Shown here one piece after another: positions 57,476-64,000 of a DNA stretch of 64,000 nucleotides. Source of the stretch: Cinclus cinclus (lineage: Eukaryota > Chordata > Aves > Passeriformes > Cinclidae); assembly GCF_963662255.1 (NCBI RefSeq), contig NC_085047.1, positions 91,942,259-92,006,258 of the forward strand. Direction: 5' to 3'. Positions within the stretch are counted from its first letter, which is position 1. The number at the start of each line of letters is the position of its first letter. The notes beneath the pieces were generated by a model, which made no database searches, was not told the DNA's origin, and saw only the letters and a list, made by a program, of their open reading frames with translations. The position numbers and the translations under genes were made by a program.

Positions 57476-58663
57476 CATGCCATACAGATTTCTTAATAAA
57501 ACAACTTTCTTCCTCAGAGGGTTCCTTATTTGTACTACTGAGTCTTATTTGTGTGTTGAGAAGATTAAAATAGTAAAAGCCTATAAAATAATGTCATATT
57601 CATTATGTCATTATCAGGGAAGGAGCACAAGAAATAAAGACAAACAGCACCTGTAAATGTCTCATCAGTATACAAACTGCTTTCTTTACACCCAAGAGAG
57701 CTGACACATGCCAAGTTTCATGTGACAGCTGGGAATAAGTAGAAAATACAGAACATTAATTATGCAAATGGCATGGCTTTGAAAAGAGCTCACAAACTAC
57801 ATTTTCTGCAGCTTGTTCCCTGCTGTCTTTTCACTGCTGGCTCCTCAGACATGGGCAAAGGCAGAACTATGTGTCAGGGAGGTGACTCTGGCTACTGAAA
57901 TAGGAGCAGTAATGCACTAAGGACTGGGTTGGTTGGACCAAATTCCTCCTGTGCTGCCCATAAGAGAGGGGGTGGCTGGCCAAGGCTGCACAACCTGACT
58001 GTACTGCCTGTCTTGCCTTTGCTTGGTAAGGCAGGTTTTAAATGCACACCTGAAACAAACCCTGTTTGAATGGGGAGTTCCAACAAAACCCAGTGCTGTG
58101 GCAGGGCTGGATCAGGTTTGGCTACCTGTGTTTCAAGGCTGGCAGAAGAAATCAGTAATCTGGTGACCAAATCGGTATGCTAGAACTGTGGAAAGGCCTC
58201 AGGCAGCTGCCTTCACATATAACCTTTGAGAAGAACAGCTTTTACTCTTGGGATTGCCAGATGCTGTCCTCCCCAGAATAGGAAGCTCCAGCAAAATTGA
58301 ACCTTTGAACACGGACATACAGTTACCCACTGAGTAGTCCAGTGTGACCAGCAAGCATTCCAGCCCTGCCTTCTGCTCAGCCATTTGTTTGCCTCATTTG
58401 GGCAAACATGGGACTAGTCTGTGAGGAGAAAACCCTGGGGGGACCCCCAATTCTTGCTATGGGCCTTTGTTCAGCTCCCAGAAATGCCAGTGAAGGGAAG
58501 AGAAGGATCCTGCTGAGGGTTCACCCTGCCCCATATGAAGATATTTTGGAGGAGCCAAGTTCAGTTCTGCTCTTTCTTGACACAAACTGTCTGTGAAATC
58601 ATTGGTAATTAATTCATCTATACATTCTGCCTGCAAAACAGATGTACTTCATAGGCAGCAGGG

Positions 58664-58683
58664 AGATGAGATGAGATGAGATG
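58664..58683. repeat. (GATGA)n short tandem repeat
   Basis: Four copies of the five-base unit gatga/gagat occur (gatgagatgagatgagatga). Confidence 0.8.
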
Positions 58684-59280
58684 ACAGCTGTGGGCCGGCT
58701 CCAGCAGCCACCCACCCTGGAGCCACAGCCTGGATGCAAACAGCACAGGGAAGCCAGGACCATTCACCATTGTGCATCTGACTCCTTTTCCAAATCCACC
58801 ACCATGGATCCTCACCTCCCCTTCAGCTTTTCCAGTGCTATTTCTCCAGGAGACATACATAGGTGACACTGAGTGGGACAAGTGTGCTGGAGAGTGAGCA
58901 GAGTTACGGGGGGGAGACAGCCCATGTGAACACACAGGTCATCAGAGCAACCCCCTCCAAAGGCAGCACTTTTTCAGCTTTAGGTTTAGCTGAATTTCAA
59001 CTGCCCTGTTTTTACCCAAACCAACCCCAGCAGCTGCTCAGGGACTTCTGATGTCCTCTGGTGTTTTTCTTCACAGACTATACAACCCATGTTTGGAAAA
59101 GGTACAAAGAGTGTGTGTAAACTGTGTGGGAACACAGTTCCTAGAAGGAGCATGTAGGAAGCTAAATGTCACTAAGAATTAAAAGAAACAGACTTGTGTA
59201 AGTACCCCATGGAACTAAACACTTAAGCCCAATGGGGTCCTAAGAAAATATAATAAAAATACAGTTAAGTCTTGATTCCA

Positions 59281-59303
59281 CCCCCCCCCCCCCCCCACCC
59301 CCC
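59281..59303. repeat. Poly-C tract
   Basis: Sixteen C's, one A, then six C's; G-rich on the minus strand. Confidence 0.95.
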
Positions 59304-59887
59304 AGGGCAGCAAGGATTTCTGATGGCAAAAGAGTCAGCCTTGGTCTGTGGCTTACTTCTCCCCCTGTGTAAGGGGAATGAGTTACTCTTCCCTCACCAT
59401 GTTTTTATAAACTTAAGTTCTTTGGGTCATAGCAGTCTGCAACAAGTGTGTGCATGCAGATGTATTACCCTCCTGACTGCAGCCAAGAGCTCACCTGATG
59501 TTTCCAAGCAATGTGGAAAGTCAGTCTGAATATTCTTTTCTATTAACTTCAGTCCCCTGTTTTCAGAATTCGCCTGGAAGCAGATACATGGTAGGGGTAC
59601 AACCTCTGGGTTCTTCCCTTTCAAACAAACTAACACTGAGGCTAAGTTTTGAATTAAAAGATTTGTCCAGTCTTCTTTAAATATATATTTTTTAAAATAA
59701 ATGGACACTGCTTTCCAGTGTATATTACCAGTGCCCCACTCTAGGCAAACAGAAATGCAAAATCAGGACTTTCTTTATGCTTTCTTTTTTAGAAACCCAG
59801 GTTTAAATGAAAATTCATCTCAGCTTAGAGATAGTTTTTATTCAAAATGCAGGGAAACTGAGGTTGATTCACTTTCCTCTTGGATTG

Positions 59888-59992
59888 GTTTTTTTTGTGG
59901 GTTTTTTGTTTGTTTATTTGTTTTTTATGGGTTGTTTTCTGGTTTTTTTGTTTGTTTATTTGTTTTGTTTTTTGGTTTTGTTTTTTTTTTTG
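59888..59992. repeat. T/G-rich low-complexity with duplicated core
   Basis: The block gttttttgtttgtttatttg recurs about 42 bases later in a stretch made almost only of T and G. It generates Phe-rich open frames that are artefacts. Confidence 0.85.
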
Positions 59993-60440
59993 AGGGCTGA
60001 ATGGAAACATTATTATGAAAATGAAACATTTCCTTTAGATTTTGACTTTCGATGGTTAATCAGATGCAACTGACATTCAAGAGCCCTGCAAAATAACCAC
60101 TGAAATAAGGTAAAAGTCCTCCTTAAGATTTATTTCAAATAGAAAAATGCGCTCCAATAATATTCTTCCAGCCTGACAAAGAAAGCTCAAACTTCCTGAA
60201 ACACTATGTTTTAGTATCTTTAAAAAATATAACATGTTCTCATGGCAAAAATATGCTTATGCAACAGTGTGTTCTAATCAGAACTGTGTTTCATGGGCCA
60301 AAACAGTGCTGATTTGTAGTAGCTGGGGGAGGGTGTTAAGGCCAGGGATGGGAAGCTGTGCTGTCTCCTTGCAGCTGAGACCAGACATGAGTTAATAAGG
60401 GTAGAAGAAGCCTGCTGCAGAAGAACATCAAGTCTAATTT

Positions 60441-60473
60441 AAAAAAAAAAAAAAAAAGAAAAAAAAGAAAAAT
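60441..60473. repeat. A-rich tract
   Basis: Seventeen A's, then AAAAAA runs separated by single G's. It could be the remnant of a retroposed tail, but no element is recognisable upstream of it. Confidence 0.85.
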
Positions 60474-61315
60474 TAAGCAATCTTTTAAGCAATCCACTGG
60501 GAAAGGATTAAGAGACAGAAACTTTAAACTTCTTTGGCATAAGACCAAGAGAGAGATTTCCTTTTGTTAAATGGGGCACAAAAGAGGAGGAAATCCTAAA
60601 ACCACCTAAGCAGGGTGTCCCCGAGTGTGTGGAGCTGTTTCTCTCCATCCCGGGCGAGTTGTCTCACTGGCCTGCAGGTGGCGAGTTTGCCATGTGGAGA
60701 TGTGTCTTTCTGCTGACGAAGAAAAGCCCTGCATCCTTAAAGGAGTCTGGAAAACAAATTCTGCCTGAAGGTGATAGCTAAGAGTTAACTCTTCACCCTG
60801 TCCAGCAGCTCTCCCACGAACAATGCTTCGTTTAGTGAGCATGACCAGCTGTTCAGGTGGTCAAAGATATTGCCCCGGAGATGGTAATATCAATACTTCA
60901 GCTGATCATTAAACATTGCTCTTTGTAATGCTAATGTAGCCACAGTCCACAGCACAAAATCACTAAGACTGCTCTTCCAGGAGGCGAAGCAACATTACAT
61001 GATGATCATCTGATAATTTTCTGGTCCCCCCTACAGTCTTTAGTAATACACAGACATGAATTAGGAAATATCCATATTGACTGACTACAAAGGTCCCACA
61101 GCAAGGTCCAAGATTAAGACTTGCAGTGTTACTGATGTCTGTGCCACAATGAGTTCAATCCTCTAGAGTTCAAAGATTTTGAGTCTGGGCCCCACCAATT
61201 CACGACATTTTTCTAGGAAAAGATGTTTTTGATATCTCTTTTTTCAAAATCCATCTTTGTGTTTAAAACTCGTCTGGATTCCTTCACCAATTCACAAAAG
61301 AAAAATTATGAATTA

Positions 61316-61363
61316 TTCACAAAAGTAAAAATAGGATGGCTTCACAAAAGTAAAAATAGGATG
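61316..61363. repeat. Tandem 23-bp duplication
   Basis: ttcacaaaagtaaaaatagg-atg occurs at 61316-61338 and again unchanged at 61341-61363, separated by GC. A third partial ttcacaaaag lies just upstream at 61291-61300. Confidence 0.9.
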
Positions 61364-61902
61364 TTGCAAAGAGTACTTAATATATGTTTTTCTCTCACTG
61401 CTCACATGGAAACTCTGCTAAGCTCATCCTGTGACACATGCATTTCATATTGCTGGCTTCCCTCTCTTCCTTTCCGTTTTCCTACTTTTCCCCTTACATT
61501 TCTCTCTTGTTCAAGGGCTACAAAATGAGACTGGAACATGAATCACGTGTTTCCAAGAAACATAGAGAACTTGCTCTCTCGGTCAAATTTTCCAGTTATT
61601 GTTCAGCAAAGACTCCTGAACCCTCCTGAGAGTCTCATGAGAAAGAATTTCTTTCCAACATGCAGCTGCTCATTAATTCCTGGGAAAACCCCAAAAACAA
61701 ACAGAGTTTTCAGTAACATAGTAATCTTTCCATTCTAAAGTTTCACTGCTATTTTTTTAAAGAAAGCACTCACAGACATGAAAAAATCTCCAACATTTTG
61801 AATGTGCTATTTTGATCAGCTACACAGATGCACACATATACTGCATTCTGGCAGCATATCTCAGATTTGGTGACAATTGGGTGCTCAAATAACAAAAATA
61901 CT

Positions 61903-61923
61903 GGGGGGGGGGGGGGGGGGGGG
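61903..61923. repeat. Poly-G tract (21 G)
   Basis: An uninterrupted run of 21 G's followed by tgg. Length in an assembly is often unreliable for such runs. Confidence 0.95.
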
Positions 61924-63298
61924 TGGAGCACAGAAAATGTTTCCACCCCTCCTCTGCTCTAGGGCAGTACCCACTCATCCCTGGATACCTTGCGATTTTC
62001 CCCTCTTCCACCACCTCAGCTGCAGGAGGAACCTTGTGAGGAAGGCTGAGTCCTCTGCACCTTGGAGCCCTGGCCAGCACAAGGCAGCAGCAAAGCAGGT
62101 AGCAGCATTCCCTCTGGCATTTCCAGAATGGCAGAAGGACATCTGGCACTCAGCTATCAGACCACAAATGCACAACAAACAAACCAGGCATGTTATATTT
62201 GCACCAGGGCTGAGCTCTGCCACTGCCTTCATCTCTACAAGCCACTATCAAATTCACTCACCATCTGTGAGCGAACAAGACCGTAAGAGCTGTGTTCTCT
62301 AATGCAGCCCTGATCCAAAACCTTGTACAAACACCAACCTCCTCTTGCTCTGCCACTGCCACCATTGTCCCCCCTTTGCCCATGGGAATGGGTGGTGTTT
62401 GTAAGGACCTGGACAAATACACAAATGTATTTGCCCATGGCTTTCCCTCTGCTCACCCCATCCCCAGTGCTGCAGGGCAGCTGCCAGGATAGGAGCTGTC
62501 TTGGTGCTTTTGCAGGGCTGCTCTCCATGACAGTGAGCAGCTGTGGGGCACAGAAGAGCATGGAGGCTTCCTACAGTACCAGGGAAGGAGAAATGCTCAG
62601 CAAAGGCTGTAGTGACAAAGAGGAAACCTTGATTTATGCCCAGAAGAACATATCGCTGGCAAAGAACAGCACTTGGTAACTCCTCCCTCCAGCAATCCAG
62701 GAACTCTATTTCATTCCTAGATTTTAATATCTTCTTTTTGACCCCACAACAGTTTGCGAGTCATATGGGCAAAGCTAAGCGGAGCAGAGGCAATACCTCC
62801 ATAACATATTTCACCAGCCCTGGGGCATTCCTTTTGCACACACAGCACTTCTAGGCTGATAAAATGCAGCAATTTTGGCTGACTAAACCTCCTTTTATTT
62901 CTGCAAGACCTTTTATGTCATTACCTCTGCCTTCCCCAATGCACACAGGGTTTCCAGGCTCAGCTGATAATGAAGTTGCCACAGGGACTTAAGAGTACCA
63001 GATCATGGAGGTCTTAAAGCCCTCTTACCTCTTGGCACAGAGTGTACTTTTATATTTTATAGGATGGAAATCCTTCAACTACTTTTCCAGATTACTGTGG
63101 ACAAAAATAATCTCAGGGTTTGTTGTCATTTAGATGAGGTGTTTGTGTACGACTGAAAGGAAGACTGCAACACTGGCAACCTCTCTGAGAAGAGCACTGG
63201 CTCCTTCACCTCATGCAAGCCATTTTTGGAGCACCTCCCCCTCCCTCCCTCTCCAATTTCTGCAAAGTCCTGCCACTTCAGGGCAAAAGCTGGATTTG

Positions 63299-63372
63299 GC
63301 AATGCTGGGTTTATGGTTGGACTCAAGTACCTTAAAGGCAGTGGCCAACAGAAATGATGCTCTGATACTATT
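63299..63372 (+). mobile_element. Probable CR1 3' end fragment (sense)
   Basis: The stretch gcaatgctgggtttatggtt ggactcaagtaccttaaagg cagtggccaacagaaatgat resembles the avian CR1 3' UTR pattern (gctgggttaatggttggactcgatgatcttaaagg). A tail-like agattctgtgattcc lies further on at 63498-63512 and may be the separated end or another copy. Confidence 0.5.
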
Positions 63373-64000
63373 GTCACGTCTGGATGGAAGGATTTCCTTT
63401 GCACATCTTGGCCAGAATAAAGTAATGCCTGATTCTCTAATACTTAAAAGATGGTGTTGGAGAGTTTCTTTGATTCCCTTGGTTTTGGTGACACTAAGAT
63501 TCTGTGATTCCATGTTGTGTCTACAGTGGGCTCAGTACCTAAGCTAAGCATGAACCAACAGCTAAGTGGCTTTGCCTAATTGGAGCCCTTGCATTTTGCA
63601 GGTCCTGACTCTTTTTCATTTTCTGCAGCTGACAAGGTCTGGATGGTATTTTGCTGAGATCAGCAATCAAATCCTCCACAATTTACTTCAAGGCCGTTTT
63701 GACATTCATTGATAGTGTCTGTACAATTATTTCTTTGGGTGTTATTCTGCTGCAGGCATAGCTCAAAGTGCTCTCTCTGACTCCCCGCTGCTTGCCACTC
63801 AGCTTGCATTCCCTAGCCACCAAAGCCAGTCAGAAACTTTTCTAATGAATCTGCTTTATCACTTATAAACATTATCATTAAGGACTGTGGGTAGATCTGT
63901 GAGTGAACAGCTTGCTAGTAGTAAACAGTGAAAAGAAAGATGCCCTTGGCAAAGGCAGACAGAATTTTGCCCTGCAATAAATAGCTCCCTTATTCTGGGC

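Larger units (their letters stand above)
53151..63298. other. Intergenic DNA without recognised genes
   Basis: No exon could be matched to GRTP1, the gene that follows ADPRHL1 in the human order, or to any other family. Content is simple repeats and homopolymers listed separately (57436, 59281, 59899, 60441, 61316, 61903), plus short unremarkable open frames on both strands. Confidence 0.55.

Overview
The window is vertebrate nuclear DNA, most likely from a bird. It is mostly AT-rich non-coding sequence with small exons bounded by canonical AG/GT sites. CR1 LINE copies are present whose 3' ends carry the ATTCTATGATTCT-type tail typical of avian CR1. Gene content and order match the block that in human lies at 13q34 (DCUN1D2, ADPRHL1), with both genes here on the + strand.

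Layout: 1-10627 is non-coding, read as intron of DCUN1D2 because its upstream exons were not found. The last three coding exons of DCUN1D2 (10628-12608) encode the C-terminal part of the PONY domain of a DCN1-like neddylation factor, followed by a 3' UTR with polyadenylation signals near 12975 and 13040. About 6.5 kb of intergenic DNA follows, with a candidate TATA box at 19595. ADPRHL1 (ARH2, the heart-associated ADP-ribosylhydrolase-like protein) then runs 19695-39530 in seven exons. They join without phase error into exactly 354 codons, the length of the human protein. The metal-binding aspartate positions of active ARH enzymes are altered (SDNT, GGESAAT), so it is a predicted pseudoenzyme.

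The most interesting part is downstream. The stop codon of the short ADPRHL1 form overlaps a good splice donor (AA|GTAAAG). Using it joins, in the right phase, to an acceptor at 45488/45489 that opens a 4630-nt coding stretch (45489-50118). The long form would be 1896 residues: a compact ARH-fold domain followed by about 1540 mostly disordered residues. That tail contains a degenerate array of roughly 24-26-residue repeats (about residues 990-1730). Inside it, a donor-like CAG|GTGAGC (45690) and a strong acceptor just after its stop (50203/50204) predict a third, 448-residue isoform that skips nearly the whole tail. A 250-bp pyrimidine tract in the preceding intron is a candidate element for controlling this choice.

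From about 50.3 kb to the end I see no gene. That stretch holds a 1.1-kb antisense CR1 (52.03-53.15 kb), a probable CR1 3' fragment near 63.3 kb, homopolymer runs and small tandem duplications. The next gene in human order, GRTP1, was not recognised. Names come from recalled family sequences and from splice logic read by eye; no search was run.
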